Program-made: the position numbers and the translations under genes | Notes under the pieces: model-generated | The model's database searches: none | The model's input: only the letters and a program-made list of their open reading frames with translations | Told to the model about the DNA's origin: nothing | Shown: positions 26,907 through 37,106 of the stretch, piece after piece | How the letters are laid out: each line of letters starts with the position of its first letter | Numbering within the stretch: position 1 is the stretch's first letter | Assembly: GCA_027071075.1 (NCBI GenBank) | Contig: JALSUU010000026.1 | Location: 1-43,710 of the forward strand | Source: Sulfurimonas sp. | GTDB lineage: Bacteria; Campylobacterota; Campylobacteria; Campylobacterales; Sulfurimonadaceae | Length of the DNA: 43,710 nucleotides | Reading direction: 5' to 3'

Positions 26907-27528
26907 AAGTAAAAAGATACCCACCATCAATCTTTTTTAAAGCATATCTGTAGTAACCATCAAGTTCAATTACTACTCTATAGTAACCATCATGATTTCC
27001 AATTCTTACTTTTGTAATAACACTTTTTTTGTCTTTAATCTTCTTCTCATAACTACGAATAGTTATATCACGACTAAAATCACACACTATTCTATGTGGT
27101 TTTGTAAGTAAAAAGTTCCTCAAAAGTTTATCTTTTGTAAGTAGTTTTAACTCTTCTTTACCCTCAAGAAGTTCTATAAACTTCAGTTTCACTATCTCTT
27201 TAAAAAGTTTTTTTTCACTCTTTGTATCATCAAAAGGAGAAATATAACTCTGAGAAATAAAAATAGGGAGATGCCAATCTACGCTGTTGTGTAACTCAAT
27301 ACTCTTTTTTTCTATAGATCCATCAAGGTTTTTATAACTTACCGTAACACTCTTGATAACTCGAGCAGTTGAAGGAAGGGAGAGTGTTGCTCTTTGCAAA
27401 GGAGAGAGGTCTAACTTCTGGTTTGTAGTCAAGGGAGTATCTATCTCTCCCTCAGATGGGAAAAAAGGATTCTCTCTAGCACCAAGAGAGAGTAAACATA
27501 AGCACAAAACTACAAAAATTTTAATCAT
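26899..27528 (-). CDS. AMIN-domain periplasmic protein
   Basis: Signal peptide; C-terminal RIVCDFSRDITIRSYEKKIKDKKSVITKVRIGNHDGYYRVVIELDGYYRYALKKIDGGYLFTF matches the AMIN pattern. Downstream of the eno/DivIC block as in other Campylobacterota. Confidence 0.75.
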   Translation of the reverse strand: MIKIFVVLCLCLLSLGARENPFFPSEGEIDTPLTTNQKLDLSPLQRATLSLPSTARVIKSVTVSYKNLDGSIEKKSIELHNSVDWHLPIFISQSYISPFDDTKSEKKLFKEIVKLKFIELLEGKEELKLLTKDKLLRNFLLTKPHRIVCDFSRDITIRSYEKKIKDKKSVITKVRIGNHDGYYRVVIELDGYYRYALKKIDGGYLFTFI

Positions 27529-27630
27529 TTTAAACCTAATTATTTTAATAGCTAAATTATACCTACTCTTTTAAAAAAAGGACTTAAATCCAATGCCAAC
27601 TCTAATATTAACAGCAAACTCACTAAAAAA

Positions 27631-29385
27631 TTATATTTTTTTAAGATGAGTTGATTGCCCATCTTTTAGTTCTTTGTAGATATTTTTCATCGGTTTACTG
27701 TGAGCAGCTTTACCATTGTAAAACTTCTGAATCTCTACTAATGCTTTGTAAGCTTTGTTTAACTTAAGTGCTTTACTGTGCGATGGATAGAGTAGAAGTG
27801 TTACATCATTATGTAACTTTGAAATCATACTTTGATTTAAATCACCATTTGGAAGGTGAAACTTCTTGTATGCTTCATTATTTTCTCTAAATTCATCACT
27901 ATATGGATTATACTCGAGATAATGTGAAAGTTCATATTCCCCATTTTCATATCTATATTCAGGAGTGTTTTTTAAATCTTTTTGTGTCGCATGGTACCAA
28001 CCATTTTGGAAATTATCCTCAATTTTTCTAGGAAATGCAAAGGTAGAGTCCGTAAGTACACCTATGCCACTATGACATCCCATACAGTTCAGAGTCTCTT
28101 CATAACTTTGTGGGCGTAAGTCTCCTTTTTTATCTTCTATAAAGCCTTGGTATGTCCAGCCCATGTTATTTCCTAAACCACTTTCCATTGTACCTCGAAA
28201 AGTTTCAAGTTGGTCAGGATTCAGTGACTTTTCTTGAATATCTGCCATACCTTTGTTTTGAAGGTTTGCATAAGTGAGCCATAGATTTTTCTTAGCATAA
28301 CGCAACTCTTTCATTCTAGGAGAGAGTGCTATTTCACCTTCAATGTCGCTCTTTATATAACGCACAGAGTGTAAAAACTCTGTATTTTCAGGGTATAAAC
28401 CTGCAGCAAGATGCAATTTCCCCTCATCGAGCAGTATTTTAGCATAACCAACATAGCTCATATATTTCCCACTATTTGGTGCCCACTCATATACTATTTT
28501 TTCTGCTCTATCAAGTGTCCCATTTTTATTAAGGTCGACACCTACTAGGTTTTCATCTATAGGAGAAGAGAGTGCTATATCTTTCTTTTTAATAACTGCT
28601 TCAACAATGCTCAAGTTTATTGTGTAAAGAGTAGCATTAAAATCTCCACTTTTTGTCGCTCTCATCATAGAGTCATCAAGACGGATAAGTACATCATCAG
28701 TAGATCCATTTGTTGGCCAAAAAGTACCTAAAAATGGCATGTAGCTAAATGCAACCCAGCCCGTTTTATTCCCATCAGGAGCTATGTCAAAACCTAGAGT
28801 ATTAAAATTATAGTAGCAATCTGGAATATATCCACCCCATTTCCCATCACCATCGCTATCCCATAAGTCAGAGAGTTGTTTTAATTGTTCAGCTAGTATA
28901 ATATTTTTATGTTTGTCAAAATAGTTACTTGTGTTAACATACTTAATAATTTCAGTATCACTTATCTCAGAAACTCTCTTAGAAAAGTCTATAAAATTAT
29001 TAAGAAATGGATTTTTAAGCGCTGGTTCTGGAAAATCATAAGCCTCTTGTAAATCATCATCACCCATCACGAAATTTGGTATTTTATTTTGTGTGTGGCA
29101 AGCGAAGCATGGATTATATGTATTGTTTAAATCATCTGTAGTTTTTGTGTAGCACATCTGTGTTATATATGCAGATGGATGATAAGGAGTACTTAGTCTA
29201 ATGTCGTAACCATTTGTATCACTAAGTGTAATGGAACGCAAAGTAACTGAGGTATTTACATCTCTGTTTTTATCTTTTGAAGTATCTGCATAAGAGTTTG
29301 TATCATTTTTATTGCAGGCTGTTGTAAAGATAGCAAGTGTACTTAAAAGTACACTGCTAGTAACTAAAAGTTTTAAAGAGTTCAC
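27631..29385 (-). CDS. Secreted diheme c-type cytochrome-like lipoprotein with EF-hand-like motifs
   Basis: Lipobox TTAC; CFACH and CMGCH heme motifs; DSDGDGKWGG and DLNKNGTLDRAE EF-hand-like loops. GTG start overlapping the upstream stop (TAGTG). Confidence 0.75.
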   Translation of the reverse strand: MNSLKLLVTSSVLLSTLAIFTTACNKNDTNSYADTSKDKNRDVNTSVTLRSITLSDTNGYDIRLSTPYHPSAYITQMCYTKTTDDLNNTYNPCFACHTQNKIPNFVMGDDDLQEAYDFPEPALKNPFLNNFIDFSKRVSEISDTEIIKYVNTSNYFDKHKNIILAEQLKQLSDLWDSDGDGKWGGYIPDCYYNFNTLGFDIAPDGNKTGWVAFSYMPFLGTFWPTNGSTDDVLIRLDDSMMRATKSGDFNATLYTINLSIVEAVIKKKDIALSSPIDENLVGVDLNKNGTLDRAEKIVYEWAPNSGKYMSYVGYAKILLDEGKLHLAAGLYPENTEFLHSVRYIKSDIEGEIALSPRMKELRYAKKNLWLTYANLQNKGMADIQEKSLNPDQLETFRGTMESGLGNNMGWTYQGFIEDKKGDLRPQSYEETLNCMGCHSGIGVLTDSTFAFPRKIEDNFQNGWYHATQKDLKNTPEYRYENGEYELSHYLEYNPYSDEFRENNEAYKKFHLPNGDLNQSMISKLHNDVTLLLYPSHSKALKLNKAYKALVEIQKFYNGKAAHSKPMKNIYKELKDGQSTHLKKI

Positions 29386-31274
29386 TACTCTTTTTCACCT
29401 ATTTGCATATATCCTACATATGATTGTACATCATCAGGATTTTTAACTTTATCTTTGTCTGATTCACCATATGGGTGTTGCGTTACAAAGTTCATATAAG
29501 TGTAACCATTTATTGGCTCTTGAAACATTGGAGATGTAGTTTCAGATCCAAATGGTGTTGTTGCAACACGAGCTTTTAATGTATCTGTTTCTGTGTCAAA
29601 TGCCCAAACCATGTCATTTTGATGGTATCCAGTATCTTCACCGATAATAAGTAGGTTTGAACCTGCCTTGTAAGTAACATTATCTGGACTAGCTATAGAG
29701 TTTACATCACAGCTATTTGCTGCATAAGGGCTGTTTGCATCGTATGTTTTCATTGTACCTGCAATAATAGATTTTGTACTTGTTGCAACATAAGCACTAT
29801 CAATAGCTATATTGTCTGTATCTTTAATACTAGAACTTAGTGCAAGTTCATATACTGCACCACATTTGTCATACTCGAGTTTGATGTCGTTGTTTCCACC
29901 TTTGTCATAACTATCTTTTGATTTACCATACTTTTTAAAGTCTTCCATACCCTTAGCGATTTGACTCTCTGCAGTATAGAGTACATTTTTATCTGGATTG
30001 TAAGTAATACCTTCAAATTTTCTAAACTCTGTTGTAGCACCAAGATAAGCTGCATAACGACGAGTCTCTAAAAAAGCCGCCTCTTTTTCTTTTCCAGCTT
30101 TTACTTTTAAACATTCTAGTCCACCAGAACCACTATTAATTGCTTTAAATCCAGCAGTTGGACACTCGTATGAAGCATTAGCATCTTCACTATCAAAAAT
30201 GTCTGTAAAAAGAGGTTTAGAGTCTACAATAGTTTTAAGTTCAGTATCTGTAGCATGTCCAAGTTTTATCCAAGTATAATCAGCAGCTCCTCCACCAACA
30301 CTACTTGTTTGATTCCATTTTGCTGCATAAAGAGTACCTGCAGTTAATTTACCTGCATTGTCAGCTACATACATATAAAAAGCATCATTTGAACCATCAT
30401 CAGACATATATGCTGTTTTGCTATCAGGCATAACATATGCTAATTCATGAGCAAAGCGTCCCATACTGTAGTGTTTAGTGTAGGTATTGTCTCCAGCTTC
30501 ATTTTCAATAGTTACTTCTGTTATATAACCATAAAAGTAAGGGTTTGCCTTTGTTAAATCACCACCAAAGTATGGTGCAACTAAGTTATAATAATCATCA
30601 ATTTTACCTGTTGCTACATCAAGCCCTCTAGCATTTGGCTCATACTCTTCACTTCCAAGAAATGAGTTCCATGGAGTTTTCATACCTGCACAGTGAACAT
30701 ATCCACCATGATAAGCTTTTTGTGAAATGTATTTTAAATTTTTAGCACTTAGCTTACCTGTACTTGCATCTTGAGTAAGTTCAGCTTGGTAGATTGCACC
30801 AACTTGACACTCAAATTGAGTAATCATAAAGATTTTTGAACCTTTTGTGATAAATTCTGTATGATCTGGACCTGAACCACCAAACTGACCATTACAGATA
30901 TAGTTGCTTCCATCATCAAGTTTTAATGCTGCATCATTTTCATCTTTTAGAAGTCCAAAAGTTTCGCCACCAAGTGTCTTTCCCGTTCTTAAAATAGTAT
31001 TATAAGAGAGAGATTTTTCAGTAAAATCTACATCTATTCCTGTTGCAACACGGATTTTTGCTTTTTCTACATCTGTAATTGGTACACTAACACTGTTTTG
31101 TAGTGCTATAGCATTTGAACCATTAGTGCCGTTTGTTCCATCTGTACCATTAGTACCGTTAATACCGTTTGTTCCATCTGTTCCATTAGTACCGTTTGCT
31201 CCATCTGAGCCATTACAACCAGCCATTGAGACTATTAAAAGTGTACTTGCAGCTAAACTTAACCATGTTTTCAT
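29385..31274 (-). CDS. PhoX/DUF839-like secreted lipoprotein with collagen-like N-terminal repeat
   Basis: Lipobox MAGC followed by NGSDGANGTNGTDGTNGINGTNGTDGTNGTNGSN; downstream DUF839-like features (FEGITYNPDKNVLYTAES, DNVTYKAGSNLLIIGEDTG, MVWAFDTETDTLKARVATTPFGSETTSPMF). Confidence 0.72.
   Translation of the reverse strand: MKTWLSLAASTLLIVSMAGCNGSDGANGTNGTDGTNGINGTNGTDGTNGTNGSNAIALQNSVSVPITDVEKAKIRVATGIDVDFTEKSLSYNTILRTGKTLGGETFGLLKDENDAALKLDDGSNYICNGQFGGSGPDHTEFITKGSKIFMITQFECQVGAIYQAELTQDASTGKLSAKNLKYISQKAYHGGYVHCAGMKTPWNSFLGSEEYEPNARGLDVATGKIDDYYNLVAPYFGGDLTKANPYFYGYITEVTIENEAGDNTYTKHYSMGRFAHELAYVMPDSKTAYMSDDGSNDAFYMYVADNAGKLTAGTLYAAKWNQTSSVGGGAADYTWIKLGHATDTELKTIVDSKPLFTDIFDSEDANASYECPTAGFKAINSGSGGLECLKVKAGKEKEAAFLETRRYAAYLGATTEFRKFEGITYNPDKNVLYTAESQIAKGMEDFKKYGKSKDSYDKGGNNDIKLEYDKCGAVYELALSSSIKDTDNIAIDSAYVATSTKSIIAGTMKTYDANSPYAANSCDVNSIASPDNVTYKAGSNLLIIGEDTGYHQNDMVWAFDTETDTLKARVATTPFGSETTSPMFQEPINGYTYMNFVTQHPYGESDKDKVKNPDDVQSYVGYMQIGEKE
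31110..31215 (-). repeat. Collagen-like Gly-X-Y (NGT/DGT) low-complexity repeat
   Basis: Near-identical 9-bp-phased DNA units (gttccatctgt(t/a)ccattagtaccgtt) encoding GTNGTDGTNG. Confidence 0.85.
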
Positions 31275-31368
31275 TACTATTCTCCTAAATTGAATTTAGG
31301 GAAGTATAGAACTTAAACATTACACAATTAACTCTTTTTAGGAACATGATTGTTACACAGTGTAATCT

Positions 31369-31647
31369 TTACTGCGCACTAATCTCTTTAAGTTCAAAAT
31401 ATTCACGCTGGAGTTCAGCATTTTCTTTTTTTAAGTGTACTATTTCATCTTGTAAATAGGTTTCATACTCTTGCAAGCCATAAAGTATTTCGAGGGAGTT
31501 TGTTCCATAGAGTAGTATGCCTAGATAGATGCCTAGAGATACTACTATGAAAAAAAGGAAAAAGAACTTTCGTAGAGAGAGACCTAAATACCTTTGAGTT
31601 ATACTCTCATTTGTATCGATCTCTTCAAAAAGTTCTTCATTTTGCAT
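31369..31647 (-). CDS. FtsB/DivIC-like septum formation initiator-type protein
   Basis: 92 aa: single TM followed by coiled coil LQDEIVHLKKENAELQREYFELKEI; directly downstream of eno. Confidence 0.65.
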   Translation of the reverse strand: MQNEELFEEIDTNESITQRYLGLSLRKFFFLFFIVVSLGIYLGILLYGTNSLEILYGLQEYETYLQDEIVHLKKENAELQREYFELKEISAQ

Positions 31648-31655
31648 AAAAAGAC

Positions 31656-32936
31656 TTAGTTAAAAAGTGCTGAACCTAAGTACTCGCCATATACAACTTC
31701 GTTTTCTATCTCTAAAAGGCGGTTATATTTAGCAGTTCTTTCACCACGAGCAGTTGAACCTGTTTTTATCTGACCACAGTTAAGTGCTACAGCAAAATCA
31801 GCAATAAAAGCATCTTCACTCTCACCTGAACGGTGACTCATAACACAACTGTAACCATTTCTCTGAGCAAGACGCACAGTTAACATAGTCTCACTTACAG
31901 AACCTATTTGGTTTGGTTTGATAAGAATAGAGTTTGCGATACCCTCACGGATACCTCTTGCTAAGATGTTCGCATTTGTAACAAACAGATCATCACCAAC
32001 GATTTGGATTTTATCTCCAAGCTTCTCAGTCATAAGCTTGAAACCATCCCAATCATCTTCCGCCAATCCATCTTCAATAGACACAATAGGATACTTTTCA
32101 CATAAAGCAGCATAATAATCAACCATCTCAGCACTTGTAAGTGATTTACCCTCACCTGTCAGTTCATATTTTCCATCTTTATAAAATTCACTACTTGCAG
32201 GGTCCATAGCGATAGCTATCTCTTCTCCAGCCTTATATCCAGCTTTTGCTATAGCTTCCATGATAATTTCAATAGGCTCTTCATTTGAACTCAAGTCTGG
32301 TGCAAAACCACCCTCATCTCCGAGTGCTGTTGCATGACCTTTTTCTTTTAATATAGCTTTAAGATTATGATACACTTCAGATGATGCTCTAAGAGATTCT
32401 GCAAAGTCCTCAAAACCTATAGGCATAATCATATACTCTTGAAAATCAACACTATTATCAGCATGGCTTCCACCGTTAATGATGTTTAGCATAGGTGTTG
32501 GCACTACCATCGCATTTGCTCCACCTATATAACGATATAGTGGCATTCCTAAAGATTTTGCTGCCGCACGAGCAATCGCCATTGATACACCAAGAACAGC
32601 ATTCGCACCTAAGTTACCATAGTTCTCAGTGCCATCAAGCTCTTTCATAGTCGCATCTACTACTGCTTGATTAAAAGGACTCATACCAACAAGCGCATCG
32701 TTAATCTCATTGTTAACATGACCAACTGCCTTTAAAACACCCTTACCCATGTAACGCTCATCTGCATCACGAAGCTCTAAAGCCTCACGCTTTCCAGTAC
32801 TAGCACCACTTGGAACTATTGCACTTTCAACTGTTCCATCACTTAATTCAACTGTTGCTTTTACAGTCGGGTTACCACGAGAATCCATCACTTCTATTGC
32901 ACTTACGCTATCTATAAACATATAATTACCTTTCAA
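31656..32936 (-). CDS. eno: Enolase
   Basis: [50 protein letters not shown]. Likely true start 32921 (MFIDSVS). Confidence 0.98.
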   Translation of the reverse strand: MKGNYMFIDSVSAIEVMDSRGNPTVKATVELSDGTVESAIVPSGASTGKREALELRDADERYMGKGVLKAVGHVNNEINDALVGMSPFNQAVVDATMKELDGTENYGNLGANAVLGVSMAIARAAAKSLGMPLYRYIGGANAMVVPTPMLNIINGGSHADNSVDFQEYMIMPIGFEDFAESLRASSEVYHNLKAILKEKGHATALGDEGGFAPDLSSNEEPIEIIMEAIAKAGYKAGEEIAIAMDPASSEFYKDGKYELTGEGKSLTSAEMVDYYAALCEKYPIVSIEDGLAEDDWDGFKLMTEKLGDKIQIVGDDLFVTNANILARGIREGIANSILIKPNQIGSVSETMLTVRLAQRNGYSCVMSHRSGESEDAFIADFAVALNCGQIKTGSTARGERTAKYNRLLEIENEVVYGEYLGSALFN

Positions 32937-32995
32937 GTTTTCTATTAATTGTTAGTATTTTATCTAAATTTTACTAATAGAGTGCTTTTTAGTTC

Positions 32996-34033
32996 TTATG
33001 CATCACTGTCCGCTATTTCTGCTGCTTCCATAACCATCACATTACTGATACCCATGGCAACTTTTATTTTCTCTTCTATTTCTGCAGCTAATTCTGGTTC
33101 ATCTTTAAACTTCTGCTTTACATTTTCTCGACCTTGACCAAGTTTACCATCACCATATGCAAACCATGCCCCTGCTTTATCAATGATGTCAAGTTTTACA
33201 CCATAGTCCACCAACTCACCCTCTTTAGAAATACCCTCTCCAAACATAATGTCAAACTCTGCTTGACGGAATGGAGGAGCAACCTTATTTTTGATAACTT
33301 TTGCTTTAACACGGTTACCTATTTGACTCTCACCTTGCTTAAGTGAAGCAATACGACGAATATCAATACGAACAGAAGCATAAAACTTCAGAGCATTTCC
33401 ACCAGTTGTAGTTTCAGGAGAGCCATATCCCATCATCCCGATTTTCATACGAATCTGGTTAATAAAGATGACTGTACAGTTCATTTTACTTAAAACACCT
33501 GTCAATTTACGAAGTGCCTTAGACATTAAGCGCGCTTGCACACCCACTTGCTGATCAGTCATTTCACCCTCTAACTCTACCTTGGGAGTCAGTGCTGCAA
33601 CAGAGTCAATAACAATTAGGTCTATTGCCCCACTTCTAGCAATAGTTTCAACAATATCAAGTGCTTGTTCACCATAATCGGGTTGCGATACTAAAAGGTT
33701 TTCTACATCAACACCAAGATTTTTAGCATACACAACATCAAGTGCATGCTCCGCATCAATAAAAGCACATACCCCACCATTTTTTTGACACTCAGCAGTT
33801 ATCTGAAGTGCTAAAGTGGTTTTACCTGAAGACTCTGGTCCATATATCTCTACAACACGCCCTTGAGGTACACCACCGATTCCAAGTGCTAAGTCAAGTC
33901 CTAAAGAACCTGTACTAATTGACTGAATCGGTTCAATATTTTTATCGCCAAGTCTCATCAAAGCACCTTTTCCAAATGCTTTATCTATCTGCTTCATCGC
34001 TAAGTCTAATGATTTTTGTTTGTTTGCATCCAT
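32996..34033 (-). CDS. recA: Recombinase RecA
   Basis: [10 protein letters not shown] Walker [41 protein letters not shown]. Confidence 0.98.
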   Translation of the reverse strand: MDANKQKSLDLAMKQIDKAFGKGALMRLGDKNIEPIQSISTGSLGLDLALGIGGVPQGRVVEIYGPESSGKTTLALQITAECQKNGGVCAFIDAEHALDVVYAKNLGVDVENLLVSQPDYGEQALDIVETIARSGAIDLIVIDSVAALTPKVELEGEMTDQQVGVQARLMSKALRKLTGVLSKMNCTVIFINQIRMKIGMMGYGSPETTTGGNALKFYASVRIDIRRIASLKQGESQIGNRVKAKVIKNKVAPPFRQAEFDIMFGEGISKEGELVDYGVKLDIIDKAGAWFAYGDGKLGQGRENVKQKFKDEPELAAEIEEKIKVAMGISNVMVMEAAEIADSDA

Positions 34034-34196
34034 CTTTGTGGCTCACTTATTTTTAATTTTAGAAATTATAGAGTAAATTTTTGTATTTTTTGAAAAATAT
34101 TGCAAATTGTCATTATTTATTTTGAAATTTCTTTTTATTACGCAAATATTTTAGTGCTAAAGTTAACTGTATGATACTTTTTGCTAAAATATCCCC

Positions 34197-35060
34197 ATGA
34201 AAAAAACTTTAATAGCCCACTCTCCTGATGCAGATGATATTTTTATGTACTATGCCATAAAATTTGGCTGGGTAGATATGAAAGATACTCTCTTTGACAA
34301 CATCGCAAAAGACATTCAAACTCTCAATGAAGATGCACTTAATGGTGTGTATGACATAGTAGCCATAAGCTTTGCACTCTATCCACATATAAAAAACGAG
34401 TATGCACCTCTACGAACTGCTGTCAGTTTTGGTGAGGGGTATGGTCCTAAGGTTATAAAGAAAAAAGGTGTCAAACTCAAACGAAACTTTAAAGTTGCAC
34501 TCAGCGGTGAACACACTACAAATGCCATGCTTTTTCGTATCGCTTACCCTGATGCAAGAGTTGTCTACATGAACTTTTTAGAGATAGAACAAGCTGTTCT
34601 TGATGGAGATGTACATGCAGGTGTTCTCATTCACGAGTCTATCTTAACTTATGCAGATGAGTTAGAAGTAGAGCGTGAGATGTGGGATATTTGGCAAGAG
34701 TTAGCAGGAGATGAGCTTCCTCTTCCTTTAGGGGGTATGGCGATTCGCCGTTCACTCCCACTCAACAAAGCCATCGAATATGAGGCTACACTTACAAAAG
34801 CTGTAAAAGTAGCACGAGATCATAAAGAGAGACTCTCTAAGATGTTAATAGAAAGAGATTTAGTACGCATCGATGCACAGACCCTTGATAAGTACCTTGA
34901 ACTCTATGCAAATGACGACTCTATAACCTTAAACGACATTCAGTACAAAGCAATAGATAAACTCTTTGAGATTGGCTATAAACACGGTTTTTATGATGCA
35001 CCTCTTGAAGTAAAAGATTATCTTATCCCAACTGAGTATACTCAACTTAGGAACTCATAA
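34197..35060 (+). CDS. mqnD: Futalosine-pathway menaquinone biosynthesis protein (MqnD/MqnA-like)
   Basis: MKKTLIAHSPDADDIFMYYAI; GVYDIVAISFALYPHI; GVLIHESILTYADE; ELPLPLGGMAIRR. Confidence 0.75.
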   Translation: MKKTLIAHSPDADDIFMYYAIKFGWVDMKDTLFDNIAKDIQTLNEDALNGVYDIVAISFALYPHIKNEYAPLRTAVSFGEGYGPKVIKKKGVKLKRNFKVALSGEHTTNAMLFRIAYPDARVVYMNFLEIEQAVLDGDVHAGVLIHESILTYADELEVEREMWDIWQELAGDELPLPLGGMAIRRSLPLNKAIEYEATLTKAVKVARDHKERLSKMLIERDLVRIDAQTLDKYLELYANDDSITLNDIQYKAIDKLFEIGYKHGFYDAPLEVKDYLIPTEYTQLRNS

Positions 35061-35063
35061 ACT

Positions 35064-35330
35064 ATGGAAGCAAAACTTGTAGCACTTGGTGTTGAGACCT
35101 TTAAAATAGCACTTATGCTTGCTCTCCCTGGGCTTCTTACGGGTATGTTTGTAGGTCTTGCAGTCTCTATCTTTCAAGCAACTACACAGATAAATGAGAT
35201 GACCCTCTCTTTTATCCCTAAGATTATCGGTGTTGTAATTGTCATCGTTTTAACTATGCCATGGATGTTAAACGAAATGACCGACTTTGCACGCCATGTG
35301 TTTACAATAATGCCGACCTTTATTGAGTAA
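35064..35330 (+). CDS. fliQ: Flagellar export apparatus protein FliQ
   Basis: 88 aa, two TMs, GLLTGMFVGLAVSIFQATTQINEMTLSFIPKI. Confidence 0.96.
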   Translation: MEAKLVALGVETFKIALMLALPGLLTGMFVGLAVSIFQATTQINEMTLSFIPKIIGVVIVIVLTMPWMLNEMTDFARHVFTIMPTFIE

Positions 35331-36118
35331 TGCAAACAAAAACCATCAACTTTTCCAAATACTCCTCTTTTAAAATCGGTGCTTCCTTAGAAGTGGCTCT
35401 TTTAGAGGATAACTTCTCAGATATAGATAACTATTATCTCATAGGCTCTTGTAATAATACCCTCGTAGGAGATAACCCTCCCCCGCTCTTAATGCTCTCT
35501 AAAAAATATGATTATATTAAAATAGAAGAGGGAGTTTTAAAAATAGGAGGTGCAACTCCCTCTGGAAAAGTTGCATCATTTTGTAAAAAGAACGACATTG
35601 CAAACTTTGAGTTTCTCTCTCACCTCCCTGGAAAACTTGGCGGTCTTGTTTTCATGAATGCAGGTCTTAAAGAGTATGAAATGTTTAACGCACTTTTAGA
35701 AATTACGACAACAGAAGGCAAACTACTCAAGCAAGAGATTGAGTATGGATATAGATTTACAAATATAAACAAGCCAATTTTAGAAGTAGGTTTTGAAATC
35801 TCCTCTGGATTCTCTCAAAAAAAAGTAGCAATGTTTAAAAAAATGCGTGCCAACCAACCCTCAACCCCAAGTGCAGGAAGTTGTTTTAAAAATCCTGAGG
35901 GTGATTATGCTGGCCGCCTTATAGAAGAGGTTGGGCTTAAGGGCTTAATGAGAGGAGATATGTGCTTTAGTACAGAACATGCTAACTTTTTAGTAAACAA
36001 TGCAGAGGGAAAGTTTGAAGATGCTCTCTGGCTCATACAAGAGGCGCAAAAAAGAGTCCTTGATAGATTTAATATCTCACTAGAGTGTGAAATAGTTATA
36101 CTTGATAAAAATTACTAA
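35330..36118 (+). CDS. murB: UDP-N-acetylenolpyruvoylglucosamine reductase
   Basis: FSKYSSFKIG, HLPGKLGGLVFMNAG, PSAGSCFKNPEGDYAGRLIEEVGLKG, HANFLVN. Confidence 0.95.
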   Translation: MQTKTINFSKYSSFKIGASLEVALLEDNFSDIDNYYLIGSCNNTLVGDNPPPLLMLSKKYDYIKIEEGVLKIGGATPSGKVASFCKKNDIANFEFLSHLPGKLGGLVFMNAGLKEYEMFNALLEITTTEGKLLKQEIEYGYRFTNINKPILEVGFEISSGFSQKKVAMFKKMRANQPSTPSAGSCFKNPEGDYAGRLIEEVGLKGLMRGDMCFSTEHANFLVNNAEGKFEDALWLIQEAQKRVLDRFNISLECEIVILDKNY

Positions 36119-36145
36119 GAAGAGTTCTCAAAAGACAACTCTTCT
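36118..36145. terminator. Candidate hairpin between convergent murB and OMP genes
   Basis: 9-bp perfect inverted repeat AGAAGAGTT/AACTCTTCT, 10-nt loop; T-rich stretch (TTTTTATC) downstream on the minus strand. Confidence 0.45.
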
Positions 36146-36153
36146 CTCAAGCA

Positions 36154-36921
36154 TTAAAAACGAAGCATCAATCCTGCATACACACCAGCAAAATCCATAT
36201 TCATTCTTGTTTTTTCATCATCACTAATTAAGTCAAACTTTTGGACTCTATAGCCAAGCTCCACTGCAGGTTGCACAACAGGGATAAAATCAAAAGTATA
36301 ATCAACCTTAGCACGAATATCGTAAGCAGTTGAACCATTATATGTTATATATTTTCCATCAGCTTCTAGACCAATATTTGTAACTGGTATTTCTACTCTT
36401 CCTCTTACATATACTAAAGGAAGAGGGATAGACTTTGTATCACTATAACCAGGGAAAGCTAAATTTTGAGATACTTTATAATCTGCTTCCATAATCTTAA
36501 GATCTAAACCAACATCAACTGTCATCCAAAATGTATTATCTAAAAGATTATAGTAAGGGATTATGTCATACTGTTTAACATCAAAACTTGCTGCTGTATT
36601 AGCAGGTGCAGGAGTAGGAAAACCATCAAATGTACCTTTTACTAAACCTGTATCAGTTACATTTGCATACTCAAGTCTTAGATTTGGGATTATAGGTATT
36701 GGATGTTTTATAAGCATCCATACATAAGCATTTGTTTGTGATTCTTCTTTTGAATCATATCTACCTGTAGTAGTTGTAAGTAAAGTAGTATCAGTGTAAG
36801 ACATAAATCCACTTGGAGCTTCTTGCCATGCACCAACACCCATTTCAAGTCGTGCAATATCAGCAGATACAGTTGATGTCAAGACAGCTAATGATGCTAA
36901 AGTTGTAATTATTTTTTTCAT
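36154..36921 (-). CDS. TIGR04219-type outer membrane beta-barrel protein
   Basis: Signal peptide; alternating beta pattern; MGVGAWQ..PSG.. start and terminal aromatic GVYAGLMLRF. Confidence 0.75.
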   Translation of the reverse strand: MKKIITTLASLAVLTSTVSADIARLEMGVGAWQEAPSGFMSYTDTTLLTTTTGRYDSKEESQTNAYVWMLIKHPIPIIPNLRLEYANVTDTGLVKGTFDGFPTPAPANTAASFDVKQYDIIPYYNLLDNTFWMTVDVGLDLKIMEADYKVSQNLAFPGYSDTKSIPLPLVYVRGRVEIPVTNIGLEADGKYITYNGSTAYDIRAKVDYTFDFIPVVQPAVELGYRVQKFDLISDDEKTRMNMDFAGVYAGLMLRF

Positions 36922-37021
36922 AAAAAATTCTCCATATAATTAATGGAAGTATTATAGCAAAGTAATAGTGTTGGATGTCTTAAGTGTTTAGAGAGGGTAT
37001 TTCAAAAAGGGATAAACAAAA

Positions 37022-37090
37022 TGAGCCGAAGCCCATTCTATTATTTTAACAAGCTTGGCTTAACTTTACGATTCGGCATTTAGTGCCTCA
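37022..37090 (-). ncRNA. Candidate structured 3' UTR/terminator element downstream of tpx
   Basis: Nested complementarity on the minus strand: TGAG..GCCGAA..AGCC ... GGCTTCGGCTCA followed by TTTTGTTT. Confidence 0.35.
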
Positions 37091-37106
37091 CTGCATAGTA
37101 ATTTAG

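Noticed and set aside
34034-34196. LexA/SOS box upstream of recA
   Set aside because: No CTGT-N8-ACAG-like site seen; Campylobacterota generally lack LexA.
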